Shown: one piece after another, positions 16,485 to 23,367 of the stretch
Layout of the letters: the number at the start of each line of letters is the position of its first letter
Numbering within the stretch: the stretch's first letter is position 1
Origin: Croceibacterium_A sp964439725
GTDB taxonomy: Bacteria; Pseudomonadota; Alphaproteobacteria; Sphingomonadales; Sphingomonadaceae
DNA: 30,126 bases
Assembly (NCBI GenBank): GCA_964439725.1
Contig: CAYTPY010000019.1
Span: 1 to 30,126, forward strand
Direction: 5' to 3'
Translations under genes and position numbers: made by a program
Notes under the pieces: model-generated
What the model was told of the DNA's origin: nothing
What the model saw: only the letters and a program-made list of their open reading frames with translations
Databases searched by the model: none

Positions 16485-16628
16485 TCTCCCGGCTTGAAGG
16501 CCGCCCAGTCTGCTCTTTGGAGCGACGACGCCAAACTTTGCACCGCGCTATCGAATGTCCCGACTGCGACAGGGAGGCCGGCAGGTAAACCCCAAAATTT
16601 CGTACTTACGCAATCGAAGAGGGGCGCG
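16485..16628 (-). promoter_or_regulatory. Intergenic region upstream of the Mrp operon
   Basis: These 144 nt separate the universal stress protein gene from the Mrp operon on the same strand. It contains an AT-richer patch (CCCCAAAATTTCGTACTTACGC on the plus strand in two parts, about 16590-16612), which is where a promoter for the operon would be expected. No confident -35/-10 pair or terminator hairpin was identified, so transcription from the stress gene into the operon is also possible. Confidence 0.3.
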
Positions 16629-17489
16629 TCAGGTCGGCTCGATAGCGGGCACTACCAGAACGTCTTGCTGTGCGCTCAAAAGAACCTCTGTCGCTGTGCT
16701 GCCTAACAGAAAACGATCCATGCCTGTGGGCTGGCTGGTTCCGACGACGACAAGATCGGCACCGCGCTCGGCGGCAAAGGCCAGAATGCCGCTTGCAGTA
16801 GAACTATGGTCGGCGCGAAGCACTTGATCGGTAGTCTGGACCCCGGTTGCCGCCAGGAAATCGGCGAACTCACCGGCCGCACGTTCCTGCTCCTCGTGAA
16901 CGTAGTGATCGATTGCCGGTTGCGGCTCCATCGAGCGATCCATCAACCCCACCGCCGGTGCACCGAACAGATGCAGCGCCAGGACTTCCGGCCCCTCGAG
17001 GAGCCCTAACCGCTGCATTGTTTGGAGCGCGGATCGCGACACATCGTCCAGGTCAAGAGCGAGCAGGATGCGCCGATAGGACTGCGAAGGGGGCGAATTC
17101 GCCATCAGGACAGGCCGGCGGCTCTGCCGGACGGCGCGGCCTGCAGTCGTTCCGGCAAAGATGTCACGAAATCGACGCCGGTGCGGGCCGAGGACAAGGA
17201 GGTCGGCATCCACGTCATCCGCAGAGGCCAATATGCCGGCAGATGCTTCCGCTGCCGTCAACACGACCGAAGTGGCCACTCCGTCTTCGCGCCCGATCGT
17301 GGCGGCGGTTTGCTCCAGCAACTCCTCTGCTGCACGTCGTTGCGATTTGATCAGGTATTCGGGCTGGTCGTCATCGACGACGTGAATGAGCGCCAATGCC
17401 GCGCCGCGTTGCCGCGCGAGCAGGACCGCTCGGCGCAGTGCGCGGTCGGACCGCGTGGAGAAATCTGTCGCGACGGCAATCTGTTTCAT
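16629..17489 (-). CDS. Universal stress protein with two tandem Usp domains
   Basis: The protein has 286 residues. The first Usp domain starts MKQIAVATDFSTRSDRALRRA and ends LLVLGPHRRRFRDIFAGTTAGR / SRRPVLM. The second starts RRILLALDLDDVSRSALQTM and ends LVVVGTSQPTGMDRFLLGST / LVVP. The second domain keeps the ATP-binding type motif G-2x-G-9x-G-S/T more clearly than the first. Tandem Usp proteins of this size are cytoplasmic stress-survival proteins. The gene lies upstream of the Mrp antiporter operon on the same strand, suggesting joint expression under ion or pH stress (inference). The TetR-family gene is divergent, with 110 nt between the two starts. Confidence 0.92.
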   Translation of the reverse strand: MKQIAVATDFSTRSDRALRRAVLLARQRGAALALIHVVDDDQPEYLIKSQRRAAEELLEQTAATIGREDGVATSVVLTAAEASAGILASADDVDADLLVLGPHRRRFRDIFAGTTAGRAVRQSRRPVLMANSPPSQSYRRILLALDLDDVSRSALQTMQRLGLLEGPEVLALHLFGAPAVGLMDRSMEPQPAIDHYVHEEQERAAGEFADFLAATGVQTTDQVLRADHSSTASGILAFAAERGADLVVVGTSQPTGMDRFLLGSTATEVLLSAQQDVLVVPAIEPT

Positions 17490-17599
17490 CGAAGCCTCCC
17501 GTTACGAGGACAGCCGGCGGTGAGATAAGTTCCACCTGGCAGGAGCGGACAATCGGCTATGCTAACCAGCAAAGGCACACATCGGAAGAAGGCTGGCTG

Positions 17600-18342
17600 A
17601 TGGAACAGAGTACCCGCACCCGGCTGATGGCGGCGGCCGAGAGGATCTTGGTCGAGCGCGGGGTGAACGCGCTTTCGGTCCGCAAGATCGGCGATGCTGC
17701 CGGGCTCAATCCGACGCTGGTGACCTATCACTTCGGCAGCCTGGTCGCGCTTCTCGACGAACTGTGCTCCGCCAACCTCGACCCGCTGCTTGACGACTGG
17801 AGCCGAATAGAGGCTGGCCAGGGAGCGCCGCGGGATTTTGACGAAGTCCTCAAGGCGTGGCTCGTGCCGATGTTGCGGCCCTGCGCCTTCACGCCCGAGG
17901 GGCGGGCGCTGACCGTGCTCGACGAACTTGCGGCCCACGGCGAACCTGCACTGCAAGCGCGTATTCTGTCGGCCATGGAGGCGTTCGCCTTACGGCTGCG
18001 ATCGGTGCTTGCCCCGCTCGTCCCGGCTTTGAGCGAGACTGAACTGCGGGCCCGGCTGCGCTTCATTTCCGGCGCCGTCCTCGGTCCCCCACCCCGCGCC
18101 CATCGTGCAGCGTCTGCGGACGGCGCAAAGCCGCTCGGCGACATCGACTACCTGCTACCCTNNNNNNNNNNNNNNNNNNNNNNNNNNNNNNNNNNNNNNN
18201 NNNNNNNNNNNNNNNNNNNNNNNNNNNNNNNNNNNNNNNNNNNNNNNNNNNNNNNNNNNNNGCAGCGTCTGCGGACGGCGCAAAGCCGCTCGGCGACATC
18301 GACTACCTGCTACCCTTCGCGCGTGCGGCGCTGTCCGGCTAG
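17600..18342 (+). CDS. TetR-family transcriptional regulator (interrupted by an artefactual gap)
   Basis: The ATG at 17600 follows GGAAGAAGG. The N-terminal helix-turn-helix (TRTRLMAAAERILVERGVNA, then LSVRKIGDAAGLNPTLVTYHFG) is a typical TetR DNA-binding domain with YHFG at its end. The rest is the ligand/dimer domain. A 100-N run interrupts the 3' part, but the 55 nt before it (18107-18161) are repeated exactly after it (18262-18316). Collapsing the copies gives one 195-residue protein ending GDIDYLLPFARAALSG, a normal TetR length. It lies 96 nt upstream of the flavoprotein/cytochrome operon, and a perfect 22-bp palindrome lies in that space. Local repression of the operon with a phenolic inducer is the likely role, though the ligand is unknown. 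Confidence 0.9.
18162..18261. other. Assembly gap (100 N) with duplicated 55-nt edges
   Basis: The sequences 18107-18161 and 18262-18316 are identical over 55 nt. One copy plus removal of the N run restores the TetR frame (562 + 26 nt = 196 codons including stop). This is an unmerged contig overlap and not missing DNA or a biological tandem repeat. Confidence 0.95.
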
Positions 18343-18384
18343 GATCCGAGCACGTGCCATGTTGCTGTTGACCGAGTCACCATG

Positions 18385-18406
18385 CGATTATACGGTCGTA
18401 TAATCG
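18385..18406. promoter_or_regulatory. Perfect 22-bp palindrome, candidate TetR operator overlapping a promoter
   Basis: The two 10-nt arms, CGATTATACG and CGTATAATCG, are perfect reverse complements around a 2-nt centre (GT). The right arm contains a consensus -10 box TATAAT (18399-18404), about 35 nt before the flavoprotein start; no good -35 lies 17 nt upstream of it (a TTGACC at 18368-18373 is too far, spacing 25). Perfect palindromes of about this size in front of a neighbouring operon are typical TetR-family operators, and binding here would cover the -10 region. It is the only long AT-rich palindrome in this GC-rich neighbourhood. Confidence 0.75.
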
Positions 18407-18438
18407 GAGGCGATGAAGCCCGGCAGGGAGGGTGAGTG

Positions 18439-20034
18439 ATGACTGTGCCGCAGGACATCAGCCCGGCGACTTTTGCCGACGGCCTGGCGGAAATGCGCTC
18501 GGCGGTGGGCGGGGAGTGGGTGTTCACGACGCCTGAGGACCTCCACACCTATCGCGACTTCTATTCGGTGCTCTGGGATGAGCCGGAGGAGCGGCTCGCC
18601 TCCGCCGCGGTGGCACCTGCGAATGTCGAGGAAGTGCAGGCCGTCGTGCGCATCGCTAACGAACGGCGGGTACCGATCTACCCGATCTCCACCGGCCGCA
18701 ACCTCGGCTATGGCGGCGCGGCTCCGGTCTATTCCGGTAGCGTGGTGCTCGACCTGAAGCGCATGGACCGCATCATCGACGTGGACGAGGGGAACGCCTC
18801 TTGCCTGGTCGAGCCCGGCGTTTCCTACTTCGACATGTACCGGCACTTGCAGGAGAACGGCTCCAAGCTGTGGATCGATGTGGCCGATCCGGGCTGGGGC
18901 AGCATGGTCGGCAACGCGCTCGATTCCGGCGGCGGCTATACGGCCGCGCCGTATCGCGGCCATTGGGAAGCCGTGTGCGGGATCGAGGCGGTGCTCGGGG
19001 ACGGAGAACTGCTGCGCACCGGCATGGGCGCGCTGCCGGGCTCCGAAACCTGGCAGCAGTACCGCATGGGTATCGGCCCGTGCCTCGACGGGCTGTTCCG
19101 CCAATCCTCGCTGGGTGTCGTCACCAAGATGGGCTTCTGGCTGTTTCCGCAGCCCGAGGCCTATCTCAGCGGGGCGATCGACTTGTGGCGCTACGAAGAT
19201 ATCGAGCAGATCGTCGACCTGATGAACCAGCTCGAATACGGCAACGTCTTCAACGGCATGCCTTCGATCTCCTCGCCGGTGCTGTCGAGCGGCATGATGT
19301 TCAACGAGATCCCCGAGCCCGAGGTGATGAACGCGATGGTCCGCGACAGCGGCAAGGCGGCATGGCGGGCATCGATGGCGTTCTACGGCCCGGAGAAGGT
19401 CATCCGGGCACAGTGGGACTACGTGAAGGAGCGGTTTGCGCAATTTGAAGGCGCGCGCCCAGCGGAGCCGCAGTTCGTCAAGCTGCCGCTGTCGGCCGAG
19501 GACATGCAGAAGGTCTCCAAGGCGCGCTTCGGCATTCCCAGCATGGAGATCTTCTCGGTCGGGTCACAAGGCTTCGGCGACTTCAATCCCAGCGACGGGC
19601 ACATCTGGTTCTCGGCCATCATCCCGCGCACGGGCAAAGGCCTGGTCGAAGCCAATCGGGTCATGCGCCGAGAATGCGCCCGGCTCGGCATCCCGCTGTT
19701 CATGTTCAGCCCTGCGGTGACCTGCTGGACGCGCTCGTTCGTGCTGTTCGCTGCGGTGCCGGTGTACAAGGACAGGGACCGCAACAGAGCGCTGCGCGAA
19801 AACGTCCACGAGATCATCCGCATCTGCGCGGAGCACGGTTGGGGTGAGTATCGCTGCCCGCCGGCGTTTCAGGACGCGGTGATGGACAGCTATAGCTTCA
19901 ACAACAACATCCTGCGGCGCGTGAACGAGCGGATCAAAGACGCGCTCGATCCGAACGGCATCCTTTCGGCGGGGCGTTACGGTGTCTGGCCGAAGCACTT
20001 GCGTGGCAGCGCGCCCGGGGGGAGCGAGGCGTGA
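18439..20034 (+). CDS. VAO/PCMH-family FAD flavoprotein (4-alkylphenol/vanillyl-alcohol type dehydrogenase), copy 1
   Basis: The protein has 531 residues. The FAD-binding PCMH domain includes YPISTGRNLGYGGAAP with Tyr91, matching VAO Tyr108. Asp150 in DVADPGWGS matches VAO catalytic Asp170. Tyr471-Arg472 in GWGEYR match VAO Tyr503-Arg504. His388 in SDGHIWFS aligns with VAO His422, the covalent FAD link; the position of PCMH Tyr384 is not a Tyr. No signal peptide is visible. The family oxidises para-substituted phenols through a quinone methide. The ATG at 18439 has AGGGAGGG 6 nt upstream; a GTG at 18436 is less likely. It is followed, with overlap, by a cytochrome c gene, so electrons probably go to the cytochrome and not to O2. 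The substrate (cresol, vanillyl alcohol, eugenol-like) is not determined. Confidence 0.92.
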   Translation: MTVPQDISPATFADGLAEMRSAVGGEWVFTTPEDLHTYRDFYSVLWDEPEERLASAAVAPANVEEVQAVVRIANERRVPIYPISTGRNLGYGGAAPVYSGSVVLDLKRMDRIIDVDEGNASCLVEPGVSYFDMYRHLQENGSKLWIDVADPGWGSMVGNALDSGGGYTAAPYRGHWEAVCGIEAVLGDGELLRTGMGALPGSETWQQYRMGIGPCLDGLFRQSSLGVVTKMGFWLFPQPEAYLSGAIDLWRYEDIEQIVDLMNQLEYGNVFNGMPSISSPVLSSGMMFNEIPEPEVMNAMVRDSGKAAWRASMAFYGPEKVIRAQWDYVKERFAQFEGARPAEPQFVKLPLSAEDMQKVSKARFGIPSMEIFSVGSQGFGDFNPSDGHIWFSAIIPRTGKGLVEANRVMRRECARLGIPLFMFSPAVTCWTRSFVLFAAVPVYKDRDRNRALRENVHEIIRICAEHGWGEYRCPPAFQDAVMDSYSFNNNILRRVNERIKDALDPNGILSAGRYGVWPKHLRGSAPGGSEA

Positions 20035-20465
20035 AAGCCGTGATGGCAGCAGCGATCCTGGTAGCGGGCGCGACCGCTTTGTCGGCCATGGGCGCGGTCG
20101 CCCAACCAGCGGCGCGGAACGGAGCCACGGCGCCGGCGCTGGAGCCAGGCAAGCGGGTCTATGCCCAGTGGTGTGCATCGTGCCACGCCGCCGACCCCGG
20201 GCTGGCCGGTACGCTGGCGCTGCAGCACAAGTACCGCGGCGAACTGCCCGCCGCGCTAGAGGACCGCACCGACCTGACGCCGGAAACGGTCGCCTACTTC
20301 GTCCGCAATGGGATCGCCTGGATGGCCCCATTCCGTAAGTCCGAGATCTCCGATCCCGAGCTGGCTGCGTTGGGCACCTATCTCTCGGCCCCGCTGGCCC
20401 AGCGGGGTGCCCATGCCGAACTGCTCGCCGACGAAATGATGCGCAAGCACGGGAGCCGCCGATGA
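20031..20465 (+). CDS. Periplasmic c-type cytochrome, electron acceptor of flavoprotein copy 1
   Basis: The protein has 144 residues. The signal peptide (VMAAAILVAGATALSAMGAVAQ) is followed by one haem-c site, CASCH (Cys48, Cys51, His52). Met98 in IAWMAPFRKSEISD is the probable sixth haem ligand. The size and single haem match the cytochrome subunit of p-cresol methylhydroxylase and eugenol hydroxylase, which takes electrons from the flavin and passes them to the respiratory chain. The start is a GTG at 20031 that overlaps the flavoprotein stop (GTGA), so the two are translationally coupled, as expected for subunits of one complex. The end overlaps the next ATG (ATGA at 20462-20465). Confidence 0.9.
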   Translation: MKAVMAAAILVAGATALSAMGAVAQPAARNGATAPALEPGKRVYAQWCASCHAADPGLAGTLALQHKYRGELPAALEDRTDLTPETVAYFVRNGIAWMAPFRKSEISDPELAALGTYLSAPLAQRGAHAELLADEMMRKHGSRR

Positions 20466-20863
20466 TTACCCGCCGCGACGTGATCAAGTGGGGTGTCGTC
20501 GCCCCTGCGCTACTCGGCGGCACCCAGGCCGCTTTCGCGAAGGTGCCAGAAGGGCTCGACGCGTTGGTGCTCGATGATCGGTTCTCTGTGGACGACGAGG
20601 GCACGATGCGAGCGCCCAAGCTCTACCATATCGACGGCGACGTCACTTCGCTGTGGTACGAGGTGCTGGATCCGGTCTGGCGAAAACGGGGCTTCGTGCT
20701 CGGCGGGATTACCGGCCGCGATGCGCTGTTCGTGCTCGAGACACTGGCCGCCGACCGAGGGCGCCGGGTGGTCAGCCGCAAGGCGCTTCCCGCGCGCGAT
20801 GGCCAGGGCGAGGGCCCGGTCAGCTGGGTCATCGCGCCCGTCCACCCGAGCGTGAGGGCCTGA
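20462..20863 (+). CDS. Tat-signal small protein of unknown function within the flavocytochrome operon
   Basis: The protein has 133 residues. The N-terminus TRRDVIKWGVVAPALLGG fits the twin-arginine consensus (S/T-R-R-x-F-L-K, here with V and I), followed by a mild hydrophobic stretch and an AFA cleavage site before KVPEG. The Tat system exports folded proteins. The mature part (~105 residues) contains LDALVLDDRFSVDD, DVTSLWYEVLDPVWRKRG, GGITGRDALFVLETLAADRG and PVSWVIAP. I do not recognise a named domain, and there is no haem motif or cysteine. It overlaps the cytochrome gene upstream by 4 nt and lies 2 nt before the second flavoprotein, so it is made together with both. A role in assembly or co-export of the signal-less flavoproteins is an attractive but untested idea. 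Confidence 0.75.
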   Translation: MITRRDVIKWGVVAPALLGGTQAAFAKVPEGLDALVLDDRFSVDDEGTMRAPKLYHIDGDVTSLWYEVLDPVWRKRGFVLGGITGRDALFVLETLAADRGRRVVSRKALPARDGQGEGPVSWVIAPVHPSVRA

Positions 20864-20865
20864 CG

Positions 20866-22350
20866 ATGGCAGTTCTCCCCCCTGACATCGACGCCGCCGG
20901 CTTCGCCCGCCTGCTCGAGGAGTTCCGCAGCGCGATCGGTGCCGACTGGGTATGGTCGAGCGAAGAAGACCTGGGCCCCTATCGCGACAGCTTTTCGCCC
21001 GTGTGGGACACTGCCGAGGAGCGGCATGCATCCGCGGCCGTTGCGCCGGAGAACGTCGAGCAGGTCCAGGCGATCGTGCGCATCGCGCACCGCCTCAAGG
21101 TGCCGCTCTACCCGATCTCGACCGGCAAGAACTTCGGCTATGGCGGTCCCTCGCCGAACGTCACCGGCAGCGTCGTGCTCGACCTCAAGCGGCTGAACCG
21201 GGTGCTGGAAGTGGACGACAAGCGGAACTTCGCGCTGGTCGAGCCCGGTGTCAGCTACTTCGATCTCTACCGCTATATCCAGGAGCGCGGNNNNNNNNNN
21301 NNNNNNNNNNNNNNNNNNNNNNNNNNNNNNNNNNNNNNNNNNNNNNNNNNNNNNNNNNNNNNNNNNNNNNNNNNNNNNNNNNNNNNNNNNGCCGGGCTGT
21401 TCGCGCAAGGCAACTTCGGCATCGTGACGAAGATGGGCTTCCGGCTGATGCCGTTGCCCGAATACTATCGCACCGGGCTGATCACCGTGCCGCGGCGGCG
21501 CGATTTCGTGAAGCTGGTCGAGCACGTCAACTTCCTCTCGGACAGTTCGCTGATCGGCGAGGCCGTCTATGGCAGCCCGCTCGCGGCGCTGATGAGCGAC
21601 CCGGAGTTCGCAGCGCTGGCGACGAGGCGGGGCGGGCCCTCGGATGCTGAAATGGACGCGGCCGCCAGCGCGGCCGGTCTGCCGAGCTGGCAGGTGGACT
21701 TGCAGTTCTTCGGGCCCGCGGCGGCCACGCTCGCCAACTGGAACTATGCCAAGGAACGCATTCTCGCCGACATTCCTGGCGCAAAGGCGATCGACGGCGA
21801 CCATTTCCCGCTGCCGGCGACCGAAGAGCAGATGCTCAACACGACGCAGCCCTATCGCAGCGCGATCAAGCGCTATGGTGCGCTCGGCGTGCCCAGCCTC
21901 GGCATGTGGCGCGTCGTGCAGGATGACGGGCACGTCGGCTTCTTCCCGGTGCTGGCGCGCAGCGGCGAGGCGGTGTTCGAGATGCAGCGCGTACTAGGCG
22001 ACGCGCTGGCCGAGTTCGGAATGAACCGGTTCTTCAACGCCACCAGCGCCCCGCTTTACTGGCACACCTTCGCGTTCCAGATGGTCTTCGCCCCTTCGGT
22101 CAAACGGAGTGACCCGGAGCGCAACGCGATGGTTCACCGGGCGATGAAGAAGGTCGTTGCGGTGGCCGCCGAGCATGGCTGGGGCGATTATCGTGCGGCG
22201 CCGATCTATCAGGACGATGTGGCCGACACGTACAGCTTCAACAACCATGCGCTGCGCCGCTTCCACGAGCAGCTTAAGGACGCGATCGATCCGGACGGGG
22301 TGATCGCGCCGGGGCGGGGCGGTATCTGGCCGAAGAGGTTCCGCCGATGA
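20866..22350 (+). CDS. VAO/PCMH-family FAD flavoprotein, copy 2 (assembly gap inside)
   Basis: This is a close paralogue of the flavoprotein at 18439. It shares EERHASAAVAPENVEQVQAI, YPISTGKNFGYGG with Tyr92, and VEPGVSYFDLYRYIQERG before the gap, and FGIVTKMGFRLMP after it. The VAO-type FAD-linking His is conserved (DDGHVGFF, codon 21931-21933), and the Tyr-Arg pair is in GWGDYR (22189-22194). The C-terminus, DPDGVIAPGRGGIWPK, is standard. Alignment with copy 1 shows that the gap (21291-21390) hides about 75 residues (~226 nt, not 100), including the Asp170-equivalent, so that residue cannot be checked. No signal peptide is visible. ATG 20866 is 2 nt after the Tat-protein stop, and the end overlaps the next cytochrome start (ATGA). 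It probably has a different but related phenolic substrate. Confidence 0.9.
   Translation: MAVLPPDIDAAGFARLLEEFRSAIGADWVWSSEEDLGPYRDSFSPVWDTAEERHASAAVAPENVEQVQAIVRIAHRLKVPLYPISTGKNFGYGGPSPNVTGSVVLDLKRLNRVLEVDDKRNFALVEPGVSYFDLYRYIQERXXXXXXXXXXXXXXXXXXXXXXXXXXXXXXXXXXAGLFAQGNFGIVTKMGFRLMPLPEYYRTGLITVPRRRDFVKLVEHVNFLSDSSLIGEAVYGSPLAALMSDPEFAALATRRGGPSDAEMDAAASAAGLPSWQVDLQFFGPAAATLANWNYAKERILADIPGAKAIDGDHFPLPATEEQMLNTTQPYRSAIKRYGALGVPSLGMWRVVQDDGHVGFFPVLARSGEAVFEMQRVLGDALAEFGMNRFFNATSAPLYWHTFAFQMVFAPSVKRSDPERNAMVHRAMKKVVAVAAEHGWGDYRAAPIYQDDVADTYSFNNHALRRFHEQLKDAIDPDGVIAPGRGGIWPKRFRR
21291..21390. other. Assembly gap (100 N) in flavoprotein copy 2
   Basis: There is no duplicated edge here. Comparison with copy 1 (residues 142-216) predicts about 226 missing nt, so the 100-N placeholder is too short although it happens to keep the frame. 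The missing part should hold the catalytic Asp and part of the FAD-binding domain. Confidence 0.9.
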
Positions 22351-22772
22351 CGAAGGTGCGTTCGATTGCAGCGGCCGCTGCGCTGGCGGTGGCCGGGCTG
22401 GGTATGGGGGCGAGCCAGGCGCAGAACTCCGGACGGCCCGAAGCGGCGGATGACAAGCCGCTGCCGATCAAGGCCGATCATCCGGGGCGGACGACGTTCG
22501 AACGGCAATGCGCGCCGTGCCACGCAGCCGGGCCTGGAGACGATGGCGCGCGGATGCTGCCCGGCACGGCTACGCTGGCGAGGCGATACGAAGGCAGGCT
22601 CCCTGGCGCGCTAGAGCTCCGGACCGACCTCGGCGTAGAGGCGGTGAGCTACTTCGTTCGGAACGGGGCCGGCGCGATGCCCCCGTTCCGCAAGTCGGAA
22701 ATCAGCGATGCCGAGATCGCGGCGGTTGCCGGCTATTTGAAGGCAACGGCAGAGGCGAACGGACGGCGCTAA
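22347..22772 (+). CDS. Periplasmic c-type cytochrome, electron acceptor of flavoprotein copy 2
   Basis: The protein has 141 residues. The signal peptide (SIAAAAALAVAGLGMGASQAQ) is followed by CAPCH (Cys55, Cys58, His59) as the single haem-c site, with Met111 in GAMPPFRKSEISD as the likely axial ligand. The MxPFRKSEISD segment and the YFVRNG segment are shared with the first cytochrome, so the flavoprotein/cytochrome pair looks duplicated as a unit. The start overlaps the flavoprotein stop (ATGA at 22347-22350). This is the last gene of the operon. The next gene is convergent, with 55 nt between them, and no strong terminator hairpin is visible there. Confidence 0.9.
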   Translation: MTKVRSIAAAAALAVAGLGMGASQAQNSGRPEAADDKPLPIKADHPGRTTFERQCAPCHAAGPGDDGARMLPGTATLARRYEGRLPGALELRTDLGVEAVSYFVRNGAGAMPPFRKSEISDAEIAAVAGYLKATAEANGRR

Positions 22773-22827
22773 GCTACGAGGCTGGAGGTATCCGATCGCG
22801 CCGTCCAGTGCGCAGTGGAGCCCTTGC

Positions 22828-23268
22828 TCATTGCATCTGGCCTGTTGCTGCCCGGTCGGCCTCGCGACGCCGCAATTTCACGCTGTCGACGCTCCAAGCG
22901 CCCGGACCGGCAAAAACCAGATAGAGAAAAACGAAGCAGTACAGGATCGCCGCATCGCCGCCGTTGTTGATCGGGAAAAAGTCCTGCGGCGCGTGTGCCA
23001 GCCAGTAAGCGACCGCCATCGTACCGGACGCCACGAAGGCGGCGGGGCGGGTGAACAGCCCGATGGTGATCAGGACGCCCGCGACTAGCTCGACCACCCC
23101 CGCAAAAGCACCTGGATTGTCGAACAACCACCCGGCACCGGCACCTTCGCCGCCGGGAAAGCCGAGAAATTTCTTAGTCCCGTGTTCGAGGAAGATGAGC
23201 CCTGAAACGATGCGTAGAAGTGCAAGCGCGTAAGGTGCGCGCCTCGCGATACCGACTTCGTCGATCAT
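22828..23268 (-). CDS. DoxX-family inner-membrane protein
   Basis: The protein has 146 residues with four hydrophobic helices: YALALLRIVSGLIFLEHG, AFAGVVELVAGVLITIGLF, AAFVASGTMAVAYWLAHA and AAILYCFVFLYLVFAG. The pattern LLRIVSGLIFLEHGTKKFLGFP at the first helix and GLFTRPAAFVASGTM in the middle are typical of the DoxX family. Members are small quinone-linked or redox-associated membrane proteins of mostly unclear function. I chose ATG 23268 because GGAG lies 6 nt upstream; ATG 23274 is also possible. The gene is transcribed against the flavocytochrome operon and is probably independent of it, with the iron transporter genes upstream on the same strand. Confidence 0.88.
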   Translation of the reverse strand: MIDEVGIARRAPYALALLRIVSGLIFLEHGTKKFLGFPGGEGAGAGWLFDNPGAFAGVVELVAGVLITIGLFTRPAAFVASGTMAVAYWLAHAPQDFFPINNGGDAAILYCFVFLYLVFAGPGAWSVDSVKLRRREADRAATGQMQ

Positions 23269-23367
23269 GACCATCTCCCCAAGTTGGAGCCGGATCACTC
23301 TTGGTCGGGAGCGCCACGGCTTATGGGGGCTCAACCGCCTCGTCGTCCGGTTGTTCCGCCGCGGAGT

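Noticed and set aside
18107..18316. Apparent internal tandem duplication in the TetR gene
   Set aside because: The copies are exact and separated by exactly 100 N, so it is a scaffold artefact and not a biological repeat.
18388..19443. Long open frame antisense to flavoprotein copy 1 (about 350 codons)
   Set aside because: It mirrors the codon bias of a well-supported gene on the other strand, has low-complexity His/Arg-rich content and no recognisable domain.
19564..20619. Minus-strand open frame of about 350 codons across the end of flavoprotein copy 1 and the cytochrome gene
   Set aside because: It overlaps three tightly coupled real genes; its sequence is Arg/Pro/Ser-rich, typical of antisense shadow frames in GC-rich DNA.
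20623..21933. Minus-strand open frame of over 430 codons antisense to flavoprotein copy 2, crossing the N gap
   Set aside because: It is a shadow of the paralogue's codon pattern (similar to the one antisense to copy 1) and part of its length is only N.
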